Origin: Amycolatopsis sulphurea
Lineage (GTDB): Bacteria; Actinomycetota; Actinomycetes; Mycobacteriales; Pseudonocardiaceae
Reading direction: 5' to 3'
Length of the DNA: 64,000 nt
Assembly: GCF_002564045.1 (NCBI RefSeq)
Contig: NZ_PDJK01000001.1
Location: forward strand, 1,284,687 to 1,348,686
Shown here: piece by piece, positions 46,288-54,915 of the stretch
Position numbering within the stretch: the first letter of the stretch is position 1
Layout: the number at the start of each line of letters is the position of its first letter
The notes under the pieces: model-generated
What the model was told of the DNA's origin: nothing
The model's database searches: none
The model's input: the letters and a program-made list of their open reading frames with translations, nothing else
Position numbers and translations under genes: made by a program

Positions 46288-46998
46288 TCAGCCCGAGAAC
46301 AACTGCCGCCACTGCTCCAGCGACCGCGGCCGGAACACGAAGTTGGCCGCCTTCACCCGCGACAGCGCGGCCGAGGGCTCCGGCGAGTACTGGTGCCCGG
46401 GGTAGACCACCGGGTCGCCGGGCAGCCCGGCGAGGCCCTGCAGGCTGCGGAAGATCTCGTCCGCATCGCCGCCGGGCAGGTCGGTGCGGCCGCAGCCTTC
46501 GAGGAACAGCGTGTCCCCGGTGATCAGCCGGTCGCCGATCAACAGGCACTGGCTGCCCTGGGTGTGCCCGGGCGTGTGCAGCAGCCGGATGTCGATCGAG
46601 CCGACACTCAGCACATCGTCGTGCTCGTGCGCGCGCAGGTCGGCCTCGGGCACGCCGGTGACCCGGCGGACCCACTCCCGTTCCACCGCGTTGACGTGCA
46701 CCGGCACCGGCGCTTCGGCGAGCAGCTCGGCGATCCCGGGCAGCGGAATGCCCATCAGGTCGCCGCCGACGTGGTCGGCGTGGTAGTGCGTGGCGATCGC
46801 GCCGGTCAGCCGCATCCCGTCCGCTTCGAGCAGGGCCACCAGGTCGCGCACCGCGTAGGCCGGGTCGACCACCACCGCTTCCCCGGTCTCCCGGTCGCCG
46901 ACGAGGTAGGCGAAGTTCCTCATCTGGGTCGCGACCGGATCGCCGGCCGCGAAGTCCCGGCCGGCGAGCAACTGGCGGAAGTACAGCTGATCTGCCAT
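46288..46998 (-). CDS. Metallo-beta-lactamase-fold hydrolase (glyoxalase II-like)
   Basis: This 236-residue protein has the metal motif THYHADHVGGD (HxHxDH) at about 70-80, then LLHTPGHTQGSQCLL, GDTLFLEGCGRTDLPG and VVYPGHQYSP. The GRTDLPGGDA segment is shared with glyoxalase II and persulfide dioxygenase-type members. It probably hydrolyses a thioester or oxidises a persulfide; the exact reaction is undecided. Confidence 0.88.
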   Translation of the reverse strand: MADQLYFRQLLAGRDFAAGDPVATQMRNFAYLVGDRETGEAVVVDPAYAVRDLVALLEADGMRLTGAIATHYHADHVGGDLMGIPLPGIAELLAEAPVPVHVNAVEREWVRRVTGVPEADLRAHEHDDVLSVGSIDIRLLHTPGHTQGSQCLLIGDRLITGDTLFLEGCGRTDLPGGDADEIFRSLQGLAGLPGDPVVYPGHQYSPEPSAALSRVKAANFVFRPRSLEQWRQLFSG

Positions 46999-47071
46999 GC
47001 CCGCAGCCTATCGGCCGGGCCGGCGAGTCCGGGCGGCGCGCGCCGATCACGACCGGCATAGGGTCGACGCC

Positions 47072-48106
47072 ATGGTGTGGGGATTCCTGGGCGCGTTGCT
47101 TTCAGCCGTCGCCTACGGCGTCGCTTCGGTGATGCAGGCGGTGGCGGCGAAAGCGACGCCGGACGCCGGCGCGGGCAGGGTGTCGGCAAAGTCGGTGTGG
47201 AAGTCCGTGAAGGGGCCCCTCACAGACTCTGAGTCCGTGAAGGGCCCCTTCACGGACCCGAAACCGGTCCGGCGCACGCCACGAGGTGGTCGCACACACC
47301 TCCGCATCGCCCGGGTCCGCGACCAACTTGCCGGAACGCCGGACGCCGGCGCGGGCGTCGATCCGCGGCTGCTGCTGCGGGTGCTCCGGCAGTGGAAGTT
47401 CGTGGTCGGGCTGGGGCTCGACGTCCTCGGGTTCGTCGCGCAGATCGGTGCGCTGCACGTGCTTCCGCTTTTCGTGGTCCAGGCGACGCAGGCCGCCAGC
47501 CTCGCGGTGACGGCGGTGGCCGTGCGGGTATTCGGCGTCCGGCTGGGTGCGCGCGAGTGGACCGCGGTCGCGGTGGTCTGCGCGGGGCTGGCGTTGCTCG
47601 GCTCGTCCGCGGAAAGCGAAGGGGCGAACGAGGTCGGTCTCGGTTTCCGGCTCGCTCTGATCGGCACGGTCGTGGTGCTCGGGGTGGCCGGGCTGGCCGC
47701 GGGCAAAGCCGGGCGCCGGATCCGGACGCCCGCGCTCGGGCTGGTCGCCGGGCTGTGCTTCGGCGTGGTCGCGGTGAGCGGCCGGGTGATCCCGAGCCTC
47801 GCCCCGCTGGACCTGCTGCGCGATCCCGCGCTGTACGTGGTGGCCGTCGCGGGCGGCCTGGCGATGTTGTTCTACGCCACGGCATTGCAGCGCGGCAGCG
47901 TGACCACCTCGACCGCGATGATGGTGCTCGGCGAGACCGTGCTGCCCTCCCTGATCGGCGTCGTGCTCCTCGGCGACCGCACCCGGCCGGGATTCCTGGT
48001 GGTGGCGCTGGCCGGGTTCGTGCTCGCGGTCGCGGCGGCGCTCGCGCTGGCCCGGTTCGGCGAGCCGACGCCGATCGAGCAGGCCCCCGAACCGGCCGAG
48101 CACTGA
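47072..48106 (+). CDS. DMT-family (EamA-like) transporter with an in-frame 60-codon insertion
   Basis: ATG 47072 gives 344 residues. The N-terminal helix (MVWGFLGALLSAVAYGVASVMQAVAAKATPDAGAG) is separated from the rest by about 60 residues encoded by a MITE-like element, reading SVKGPLTDSESVKGPFTD and so on. The remainder contains helices typical of a ten-helix DMT exporter (VVGLGLDVLGFVAQIGAL, LAVTAVAVRVFGVRLGAREWTAVAVVCAGLALLG). Removing 180 bp restores a protein of about 284 residues, the usual size. The insertion lies in a predicted loop, so the protein may still work. The substrate is unknown. Confidence 0.82.
   Translation: MVWGFLGALLSAVAYGVASVMQAVAAKATPDAGAGRVSAKSVWKSVKGPLTDSESVKGPFTDPKPVRRTPRGGRTHLRIARVRDQLAGTPDAGAGVDPRLLLRVLRQWKFVVGLGLDVLGFVAQIGALHVLPLFVVQATQAASLAVTAVAVRVFGVRLGAREWTAVAVVCAGLALLGSSAESEGANEVGLGFRLALIGTVVVLGVAGLAAGKAGRRIRTPALGLVAGLCFGVVAVSGRVIPSLAPLDLLRDPALYVVAVAGGLAMLFYATALQRGSVTTSTAMMVLGETVLPSLIGVVLLGDRTRPGFLVVALAGFVLAVAAALALARFGEPTPIEQAPEPAEH
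47177..47335. mobile_element. MITE-like element copy E, inserted in a coding sequence
   Basis: Orientation is reversed relative to copies A and B. It starts AGGGTGTCGGCAAAGTCGGT and ends CGACCAACTTGCCGGA, with a complete core palindrome at 47207-47253. A perfect 21-bp direct repeat flanks it (47156-47176 and 47336-47356), giving exactly 180 bp of extra sequence, a multiple of three. No stop codon appears in the host frame. Confidence 0.85.
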
Positions 48107-48114
48107 CTCGGTGT

Positions 48115-49140
48115 TCAGCCGCGGTTGCGCCGCCATTGGCTGGACAGCAGCCACATCAGGTACAGCCCGCCGATCGCGGCGGTGGCGATACCCACCGGCA
48201 GGCCCTCCTCGCCGAACACGACCCGGGTCACCAGATCGCTCGCGACCAGCAGCAGCGCCCCCATCAGCGCCGAGCACACCAGGACCGGCTGCGCCGCGCG
48301 TGTGAGCCGTTTCGCCAGCTGTGGCGCGGAAAGCGCGACGAAGGAGATCGGTCCGGCCGCCGCCGTGGCGACCGCGCAGAGCACCACCGCGGCGACGATC
48401 AGCAGCGTCCGGCTGCGTTCCACCGGCACGCCGAGGCCTTTGGCCGCGTCGTCGCCCATCTCCAGCAGGGAGAGCCGCCGCCCGAGGCCGAAGGCCACCG
48501 GCAGCAGCACCGCCACGACCACCGCGAGCGGGACGGCCTCCTCCCAGCCACGGCCGTTGAGCCCGCCCACCTGCCAGGCCTGCGCCGAAAAGGCGTCCTG
48601 CAGCGAGGCGCGGGTGACCAGGTACGAGTTCGCCGCGAGCAGCATCGCGGCCATCCCGATGCCCACCAGGATCAGCCGGAAGCCCTGAACGCCGCGGCGG
48701 TAGGCGAGCAGCCCGACCACCAGCGCGGTGAGTATTCCCCCGGCCAGCGCGCCGAGCGCGACCTGCCCGGAATCGCCGTGTGCCAGCACGATCACCAGCA
48801 GCGCGCCGGTAGCCGAGCCCTGGGTGAAACCGATCACGTCCGGGCTGCCCAGCGGATTGCCGGACAGGCTCTGCAGGATCCCGCCGCTCACCGCGAGCGC
48901 GGCGCCGACCAGCACCGCGAGCACCAGCCGTGGCAGCCGGAGCGTGGTCACGATGAACTCGGTGCCGGAATCGCCGAAGCCGAACAGCGTCTTGACCACG
49001 TCCGCCACCGACAGCGGATAGTCCCCGGTGGTCATGCTCACCGCGGCCAGCGCGAACACCAGGACCAGGAGCACGATCGCGGTGACCAGCGCCCGCGGCC
49101 GCACCCGGACCGCCGCGGGCCGCTCCCGCAGGGCGGTCAC
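48115..49140 (-). CDS. Iron-siderophore ABC transporter permease (FecD-like)
   Basis: GTG 49140 overlaps the upstream permease stop by 4 bp and gives 341 residues with about ten helices. Blocks typical of FecCD are TTLRLPRLVLAVLVGAALAVSGGILQSLSGNPLGSPDVIGFTQGSATGAL and VATAAAGPISFVALSAPQLAKRL. It pairs with the next permease to form the channel. It is the last gene of its operon, ending 8 bp from the convergent DMT gene. No cognate ATPase is encoded alongside. Confidence 0.93.
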   Translation of the reverse strand: MTALRERPAAVRVRPRALVTAIVLLVLVFALAAVSMTTGDYPLSVADVVKTLFGFGDSGTEFIVTTLRLPRLVLAVLVGAALAVSGGILQSLSGNPLGSPDVIGFTQGSATGALLVIVLAHGDSGQVALGALAGGILTALVVGLLAYRRGVQGFRLILVGIGMAAMLLAANSYLVTRASLQDAFSAQAWQVGGLNGRGWEEAVPLAVVVAVLLPVAFGLGRRLSLLEMGDDAAKGLGVPVERSRTLLIVAAVVLCAVATAAAGPISFVALSAPQLAKRLTRAAQPVLVCSALMGALLLVASDLVTRVVFGEEGLPVGIATAAIGGLYLMWLLSSQWRRNRG

Positions 49141-50183
49141 AGCCGCGCCAGCTTCCGCCGCCGGCACAGCGCCAGGAACACCGGCGCGCCGAGGAACGCG
49201 GTGACGATGCCGACCTGCAGCTCCTCCGGCGGGTTCAGCACCCGGCCCACGACGTCCGAACCGAGCAGCAACACCGGGGAGAGCACCATCGAGTAGGGCA
49301 GCACCCAGCGCTGGTCCGGGCCGACCAGGATCCGCACCATCTGCGGGACGGCCAGCCCGATGAACGTGATCGGCCCGATCGCCGCGGTCGAGGCGCCGCA
49401 CAGCAGGGTCACCGCGACCGCGCCGAGCACCCGGGTCCGGCCGGGCCGCGCGCCCAGTGCCCGCCCGGTCTGCTCGCCGAGCGCGAGCGCGTTCAGTGGC
49501 CGCGCCAGCAGCAGGGCCAGCACGATCCCCACGGCCACGAACGGCGCGATCTGCACCAGCACGTCCGCCCGGCGGCCGCTGAGCGAGCCGACGTTCCAGA
49601 ACCGGAACTGGTTGAAGGTGTTCGGGTCGAGCAGCAGGATCGCGCTCAGGTACGCCTGCAGCACGGCGGTGAGCGCGGCGCCGGACATCACCAGCCTGTC
49701 CGGGCTGGCTCCGGCCCGGCCCGTCGTGCCCAGCACGTACACCACCACCGAGGCCACGGCCGCGCCGAGGAAGGCGAACCAGACGTAGCCGAGCACGCCG
49801 CTGACCCCGAAGAACGCGATCGCGGACACCACCGCGGCGGAGGCGCCGTTGTTCACCCCGAGCAGCCCGGGATCGGCCAGCGGGTTGCGGGTCAACGCTT
49901 GCATCACCGCGCCGGCCAGCCCGAGCGCCGCGCCGACGAGCGCGCCCAGCAGCGTCCGCGGGATGCGCTGATCGTGGATGATCACGGCGTCCGCGCTGCC
50001 GTCGGCGTGCCAGAGCACCGACCAGATCGAGCCGAACGGGATGCTCTTCGAACCGATCCAGACGCTCACGAGCATGATGAGCACGAGCGCGGCGAACGCC
50101 ACGATCAGCCCGGTACCACGCGCCGTCCGGCCACGCCGGACCGGCGGGCCCACCGGCGCCGGTGGGCTCACGCTGACAACCAC
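49137..50183 (-). CDS. Iron-siderophore ABC transporter permease (FecC-like)
   Basis: The 348-residue product has the FecCD pattern QRIPRTLLGALVGAALGLAGAVMQALTRNPLADPGLLGVNNGASAAVV and GPITFIGLAVPQMVRILVGPDQRWVLPYS. An Arg/Pro-rich N-terminus precedes the first helix. It starts 28 bp from an iron box (50211-50230) and so should be induced in iron limitation together with the binding protein. Confidence 0.93.
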   Translation of the reverse strand: MVVSVSPPAPVGPPVRRGRTARGTGLIVAFAALVLIMLVSVWIGSKSIPFGSIWSVLWHADGSADAVIIHDQRIPRTLLGALVGAALGLAGAVMQALTRNPLADPGLLGVNNGASAAVVSAIAFFGVSGVLGYVWFAFLGAAVASVVVYVLGTTGRAGASPDRLVMSGAALTAVLQAYLSAILLLDPNTFNQFRFWNVGSLSGRRADVLVQIAPFVAVGIVLALLLARPLNALALGEQTGRALGARPGRTRVLGAVAVTLLCGASTAAIGPITFIGLAVPQMVRILVGPDQRWVLPYSMVLSPVLLLGSDVVGRVLNPPEELQVGIVTAFLGAPVFLALCRRRKLARL

Positions 50184-50210
50184 GACACCTCCGGGGAACA
50201 GGGCAGCAAA

Positions 50211-50230
50211 GCTTAGACTAACCTAACCTT
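50211..50230. promoter_or_regulatory. Iron box upstream of the FecCD operon
   Basis: GCTTAGACTAACCTAACCTT includes TTAGACTAACCTAA, an imperfect IdeR/DmdR operator (consensus TTAGGTTAGGCTAACCTAA). It lies directly upstream of the permease start at 50183 in the divergent region shared with the sigma-factor gene. Confidence 0.8.
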
Positions 50231-50286
50231 TCCACGACGAGTGACACGGTGGTGCCGGTGACCACGGCGGGCACTGACGCAGGGCT

Positions 50287-50333
50287 GTGAAGGGGCCCTT
50301 CACGGACTCTGAGTCCGTGAAGGGCCCCTTCAC
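50287..50333. repeat. Core palindrome, stand-alone copy 5
   Basis: A complete perfect 47-bp palindrome (arms 23 nt, one central base) between the iron box and the sigma-factor gene. It is in a divergent promoter region, so it is not simply a terminator for either gene. Confidence 0.9.
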
Positions 50334-50463
50334 AGCCTTCGCCGAGAGCCTCGGGGCCCGCCGGAAAGAGTCGTCGGCGGACCGATGAGTTTCCGGGCCA
50401 GGCGTCGTTCCACCTCCCGTAAGCGCTGCCAGCAGGGCAGACTCGCACCGGAGGGAATCCGCC

Positions 50464-51408
50464 ATGACCGGAATGGAGCAGCTCATCGCCGCCGACCCCG
50501 AGTTCGCCGCGCGCGCCGACCAGCACCGCCGCGAACTGCACGTGCACTGTTACCGGATGCTCGGTTCGTTCGAGGACGCCGACGACGCCGTACAGGACAC
50601 GATGCTGCGCGCATGGCGTTCGCGCGAGCAGTACGAGGACGGCACCAACCTGCGTGCCTGGCTGTACCGGGTGGCCACGACGGCGTGTCTCGACGCGATC
50701 CGCCGCCGCGGCCGTCAGGTTCCGGCGCTGACCTCGTTCGCCGAAGTGCCGTGGCTGCAGCCGTATCCGGACCGGCTGCTCGACGAAGCACCCGAGGAAG
50801 CCGCGGTGGCGCGCGAGACGATCGAACTCGGATTCCTCGCCGTGCTGCAGTTCCTGCCCCCGCAGCAACGCGCCGTGTTCATCCTGCGCGAGGTACTGGA
50901 CTGGCCGGCCGCCGAGACCGCGACGCTGCTGGAAAGCAGCGTGCCGTCGGTGAACAGCGCGCTCCAGCGGGCGCGCGCCACCATGCGGGACCGGCTGCCC
51001 GCGCGCTCTGCCGAATGGGTGACCGACGATCCGACCACCGAGGAACGCGAACTCGTGCGGAAGCTCGCCCGCGCCCACGAGGAGTGCGACACCAGCGCGT
51101 TCACCACGCTGATCCGCGACGACGTGCGCGTGACCATGCCGCCGAACCCGGATTGCTACGACGGCCTCGCCTCGATGGCGCCGCTGCACGAGATCGCCTT
51201 CGGCCCGGACCGGATGGGCGACTGGCGGCTGGTCACCACGCGTGCGAACCGCCAGCCCACCCTGGCCAGCTATCTGCGCCGTCCCGGGGACACCGTCTTC
51301 CGCGCGTTCAAGCTCGACGTCATGCGCATGCGCGAAGGCAAGGTCGCCGAATTCACCACGTTCGACGCAACGCTGTTCCCCGCGTTCGGCCTCGCCGCCA
51401 CCTACTGA
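50464..51408 (+). CDS. ECF sigma factor with C-terminal SnoaL-like domain (SigG/SigJ type)
   Basis: This protein of up to 314 residues (ATG 50464; 50473 possible) has sigma region 2 (ELHVHCYRMLGSFEDADDAVQDTMLRAWRS) and region 4 (FLAVLQFLPPQQRAVFILREVLDWPAAETATLLESSVPSVNSALQRARATM). A SnoaL/NTF2-like domain of about 110 residues follows (AHEECDTSAFTTLIRDDVRVTMPPNPDCYDG). This architecture is controlled by its own C-terminal domain rather than an anti-sigma factor. It is 31 bp upstream of an F420-type oxidoreductase and may be co-transcribed with it. Confidence 0.9.
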   Translation: MTGMEQLIAADPEFAARADQHRRELHVHCYRMLGSFEDADDAVQDTMLRAWRSREQYEDGTNLRAWLYRVATTACLDAIRRRGRQVPALTSFAEVPWLQPYPDRLLDEAPEEAAVARETIELGFLAVLQFLPPQQRAVFILREVLDWPAAETATLLESSVPSVNSALQRARATMRDRLPARSAEWVTDDPTTEERELVRKLARAHEECDTSAFTTLIRDDVRVTMPPNPDCYDGLASMAPLHEIAFGPDRMGDWRLVTTRANRQPTLASYLRRPGDTVFRAFKLDVMRMREGKVAEFTTFDATLFPAFGLAATY

Positions 51409-51439
51409 CCCTGATTTGACACTGATTCCGGAGGTTCCA

Positions 51440-51868
51440 ATGCCCACCACGATGACTCCTGACCGTGCGCTGGCCTTCCTCGCCGAAGGCACCCGCAGCG
51501 CGGTGCTCGCCACCGTCCGTCCGGACGGACGCCCGCACGCGGTGCCGCTCTGGTACGCGGTCGACGGCTCCGACGTGCTGCTGAATCTCAGCCGGGACAG
51601 CGTCAAGGGACGCAACCTGGACAACACGCCGACGCTGGCGCTGACCGTGCACGACGACGTGGCGCCGTACTCGTTCGTCACCGTCGAGGGCGACGGCGAG
51701 ATCGTCGCCGACCCGGCGCAGGTCCGCGCGGGCGCCGAGGCAATCGCCCGGCGGTACCTGCCCGCCGAGGCCAGGGACGGATACGTCGGCTACGCCGTCT
51801 CGCCGGGGAAGGTCCTGGTACGCGTCCGTCCGGCCCGGCTGACCGGCGTCGACGCCGTAGCCGGCTGA
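51440..51868 (+). CDS. PPOX-class F420-dependent oxidoreductase-like protein
   Basis: ATG 51440, preceded by GGAGGTT, gives 142 residues of the split beta-barrel FMN/F420-binding fold: AEGTRSAVLATVRPDGRPHAVPLWYAVDGSDVLLNLSRDSVKGRNL and YSFVTVEGDGEIVADPAQ. Related proteins reduce small molecules with F420. The substrate is unknown. The upstream ECF sigma factor is probably its regulator or co-operonic partner. Confidence 0.85.
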   Translation: MPTTMTPDRALAFLAEGTRSAVLATVRPDGRPHAVPLWYAVDGSDVLLNLSRDSVKGRNLDNTPTLALTVHDDVAPYSFVTVEGDGEIVADPAQVRAGAEAIARRYLPAEARDGYVGYAVSPGKVLVRVRPARLTGVDAVAG

Positions 51869-51899
51869 GTCGACCTCGCTACCGGAATGGCCGCGCGGG

Positions 51900-53537
51900 T
51901 CAGTGTTCGGTGACGTGGCCGCGGTCGACTGCGAGGCGGCGGGTGACCGAGACGGCGTCCAGCATCCGGCGGTCGTGGGTGACCAGCAGCAGAGTGCCCG
52001 GGTATTCGTCCAAAGCGGACTCGAGCTGTTCGATCGCGGGCAGGTCGAGGTGGTTGGTCGGCTCGTCCAGCACCAGCAGGTTGACCCCGCGGGCCTGCAG
52101 CAGGGCCAGCGCGGCCCGGGTGCGCTCGCCGGGCGAGAGCGTGCCGGCCGGGCGCAGCACGTGCGCCGCCTTGAGACCGAATTTCGCCAGCAGAGTGCGC
52201 ACTTCCGCGTCCGCGAACGCAGGCACCTCGCGCGAGAATGCCTCGGCCAGCGGCACCTCCCCCAGGAACAACCGTCGAGCCTGGTCGACCTCGCCGACCA
52301 CGACGCCGGGACCGAGCGCGGCGTTGCCCTCGTCGAGCGGCACCCGGCCGAGCAACGCGGCCAGCAGCGTGGTCTTGCCCGCGCCGTTCGCCCCGGTGAT
52401 CGCGACCTTGTCCGCCCAGTCCACCTGGAGATCCACCGGGCCGAGCGTGAACCCGCCGCGGCGCACGACCGCCCCGCGCAGCGTGGCGACGACCGCACCG
52501 GCGCGTGGGGCCGCGGCGATCTCCATCCGCAGCTCCCATTCCTTCCGCGGCTCCTCGACCACCTCCAGCCGCTCGATCATCCGGTCGGTCTGCCGGGCCT
52601 TCGACGCCTGTTTCTCGGTGGCCTCACTGCGGAACTTGCGGCCCACCTTGTCGTTGTCGGGGGCCTTGCGCCGGGCGTTCTTCACGCCCTTCTCCATCCA
52701 CGCCCGCTGCGTGCTCGCCCGGGATTCCAGCGCGGTGCGGGTGTTCGCGTACTCCTCGTAGTCCTCCCGCGCATGCCGCCGCGCGACCGCGCGTTCCTCC
52801 AAATAGGACTCGTACCCGCCGCCGTACGCCCGCACCTGACGCTGGGCCAAGTCCAGCTCCACCACGCGATCCACGGTGCGGGCAAGGAACTCCCGGTCGT
52901 GACTCACCAGCACGGTCCCGGCACGCAGCCCGGTGACGAACCGCTCCAGCCGGGCCAGCCCGTCCAGGTCGAGATCGTTCGTGGGCTCGTCAAGCAGGAA
53001 CACGTCATATCGGCTCAACAGCAGCGACGCCAGCCCGGCGCGGGCCGCCTGCCCACCGGACAGCGACGTCATCGGCTGGTCGAGACCGACGGTCAGGCCG
53101 AGGTCCGCGGCCACCTCGGCGGCGCGGTCGTCGAGGTCGGCGCCGCCCAGCGCGAGCCAGCGGTCGAGCGCGGTGCCGTACGCGTCGTCGGCGCCTTCCG
53201 CCCCGGCCGTGAGCGCTTCGGTGGCGGCGTCGAGGGCGGCCTGCGCCTCTGCCACCCCGGTGCGGCGGGCGAGGAACTCGCGCACCGCTTCGCCCGCGCG
53301 CCGTTCCGGCTCCTGCGGGAGGTGGCCGACCGTGGCGGCCGGCGGGTTCAGGCGGATCTCCCCCGACTCCGGCCGGGCCAGCCCCGCCAGCGTGCGCAGC
53401 AGCGTGGACTTGCCCGCCCCGTTGACCCCGACCAGCCCGATCACGTCACCCGGGGCGACGACCAGATCGAGTCCGGCGAAGAGAACGCGATCACCGTGGC
53501 CCGCGGCCAGGTCCTTCGCGACGAGTGTGGCGCTCAT
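51900..53537 (-). CDS. ABC-F family ATPase (ribosome-associated)
   Basis: ATG 53537 gives 545 residues with two ABC domains in one chain and no membrane segments. Domain 1 has LVGVNGAGKSTLL, SLSGGQAARAGLA and VFLLDEPTNDLDL; domain 2 has [26 protein letters not shown] and LLVLDEPTNHLDLP. The charged linker between them (about residues 240-330) is the part that reaches into the ribosome in ABC-F proteins. It could act in translation control or resistance to ribosome-targeting antibiotics. Either is inferred from family. Confidence 0.93.
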   Translation of the reverse strand: MSATLVAKDLAAGHGDRVLFAGLDLVVAPGDVIGLVGVNGAGKSTLLRTLAGLARPESGEIRLNPPAATVGHLPQEPERRAGEAVREFLARRTGVAEAQAALDAATEALTAGAEGADDAYGTALDRWLALGGADLDDRAAEVAADLGLTVGLDQPMTSLSGGQAARAGLASLLLSRYDVFLLDEPTNDLDLDGLARLERFVTGLRAGTVLVSHDREFLARTVDRVVELDLAQRQVRAYGGGYESYLEERAVARRHAREDYEEYANTRTALESRASTQRAWMEKGVKNARRKAPDNDKVGRKFRSEATEKQASKARQTDRMIERLEVVEEPRKEWELRMEIAAAPRAGAVVATLRGAVVRRGGFTLGPVDLQVDWADKVAITGANGAGKTTLLAALLGRVPLDEGNAALGPGVVVGEVDQARRLFLGEVPLAEAFSREVPAFADAEVRTLLAKFGLKAAHVLRPAGTLSPGERTRAALALLQARGVNLLVLDEPTNHLDLPAIEQLESALDEYPGTLLLVTHDRRMLDAVSVTRRLAVDRGHVTEH

Positions 53538-53679
53538 GTCGCGGCCGAGTCTACGGGCACCGCCGCGAGCGGCCGCAGCGTGTGTGTCGAGTGGCGTCAT
53601 GGTCACTCCCAGTGGGTACCCTGGGCGGGTTGTCGGGGCAGAAAGCAGTCGTATACAGCAGTGAGGTCGGTGAAGAGCA

Positions 53680-54585
53680 ATGGCGGATCCCGCCCCTTCG
53701 GTCACTCTCGGTGAGCGGAGGAAGCCGCGCGGCGCGGCGCCCCGCCCGAAGGTGAGCAGGCGCCGGGAGGTGAGCCACGCCAGCGCCCGGTCGTTGCTGA
53801 TGACCGTGCTCGGCGAGTACGTGCTGCCCCGCGACCGTCCGGTGTGGACTTCGATCCTGGTGGAGGCGCTGGGCCTGCTGGAGGTCGAAGAGAAGTCCGC
53901 CCGGCAGGCCCTGGCCCGATCGTCGGCCGAGGGCTGGCTGGTGTCCGAACGGGTCGGCCGCCGCGTGCGCTGGTCCCTGACCCCGCCCGGCCGCAGGCTC
54001 CTCACCGAGGGCGCCGACCGGATCTACGCCTTCGGCCGCGACGCGCACGGCTGGCAAGGCCGCTGGCTGATGCTGATCGTCTCGGTCCCCGAGGCGAAGC
54101 GGGATCTGCGGCACCGCCTGCGCACCCGCCTCACCTGGGCCGGCTTCGGCTCCCCCGTGGCAGGCGTGTGGGTCAGCCCGGACCCCCGCCGCGAACGCGA
54201 GGCCCAGCAGATCGTCGCCGAACTCGGCCTCGATGCCCAGGCGATGTCGTTCACCGCCGCCTACGGCGAAATCGGCGGCGAGGAGGGCATGGTCGCGCGT
54301 TCGTGGGACCTGTCGGAGCTGACCGACCGGTACGAGGACTTCATCGACCGGTTCACCGGCCTGAGCCCGTCCGGCGGCCGCCCCGTGCTGCGCGCCCAAA
54401 CTGAACTGGTGCACGAATGGCGCCGCTTCCCGTTCCTCGACCCGCAACTCCCCGGCGCCCTGCTCCCCGCCGGCTGGAGCGGCACGAAGGCCGCCGAACT
54501 CTTCCACCGCAAGCACGTCGAGTGGCGCCCCGGCGCGCAGGCGTACTGGGACGACCTGATCGAGACCGAGGACCGCGGGGTTTGA
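53680..54585 (+). CDS. PaaX-family transcriptional regulator
   Basis: The 301-residue product has a PaaX-type winged helix (SARSLLMTVLGEYVLPRDRPVWTSILVEALGLLEVEEKSARQALARSSAEGWLVSERVGRRVRWSLTPPGRRLL, about 36-110), a central domain (RLRTRLTWAGFGSPVAGVWVSPDPRRE) and the C-terminal PaaX_C region (DRFTGLSPSGGRPVLRAQTELVHEWRRFPFLDPQLP). PaaX proteins repress aromatic acid catabolism with aryl-CoA as inducer. No paa genes are nearby, so the targets are unknown. Confidence 0.9.
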   Translation: MADPAPSVTLGERRKPRGAAPRPKVSRRREVSHASARSLLMTVLGEYVLPRDRPVWTSILVEALGLLEVEEKSARQALARSSAEGWLVSERVGRRVRWSLTPPGRRLLTEGADRIYAFGRDAHGWQGRWLMLIVSVPEAKRDLRHRLRTRLTWAGFGSPVAGVWVSPDPRREREAQQIVAELGLDAQAMSFTAAYGEIGGEEGMVARSWDLSELTDRYEDFIDRFTGLSPSGGRPVLRAQTELVHEWRRFPFLDPQLPGALLPAGWSGTKAAELFHRKHVEWRPGAQAYWDDLIETEDRGV

Positions 54586-54591
54586 GCCCGA

Positions 54592-54632
54592 CCCCCGCCT
54601 GCGCTGTTGTGGCGCGTTCGCGCAGGTGGGGG
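54592..54632. terminator. Terminator-like stem-loop after the PaaX gene
   Basis: CCCCCGCCTGCGC (54592-54604) pairs with GCGCAGGTGGGGG (54620-54632), with one G-T pair and a 15-nt loop. It begins 7 bp after the stop codon. Confidence 0.7.
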
Positions 54633-54736
54633 GCGGTAGGGCGACCTCCCCGCGAGGGAGGCGGAGGGACCCGCTAGAGTATTCAGTACGCACTTCACGG
54701 GAGCCCGGCGACGGGATTCGGGAGGGGTGTTGAGTC

Positions 54737-54810
<74 letters not shown>

Positions 54811-54818
54811 CCGGATCG

Positions 54819-54850
54819 GCCACGTTCACGCAGGTGGACGTGGCTTTCTT
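54819..54850 (+). terminator. Intrinsic terminator behind the tRNA gene
   Basis: GCCACGTTCAC (54819-54829) pairs with GTGGACGTGGC (54834-54844) through a GCAG loop with one G-T pair. TTTCTT follows. It probably ends the tRNA transcript at the junction with the element. Confidence 0.8.
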
Positions 54851-54868
54851 CATGTCTGGGCATGACTC

Positions 54869-54912
54869 AGCCCCGGGGCTGCCCACATTTTGCCCACATG
54901 CCCCGGGGCTGA
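54869..54912. repeat. Candidate integrase arm sites beside attL
   Basis: CAGCCCCGGGGCTG (54869-54882) is palindromic and CCCCGGGGCTGA recurs at 54901. Between them GCCCACAT occurs twice (54882-54889 and 54892-54899). Such repeats close to the integrase gene are usual binding sites for recombination proteins. The role is inferred from position. Confidence 0.5.
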
Positions 54913-54915
54913 TCA

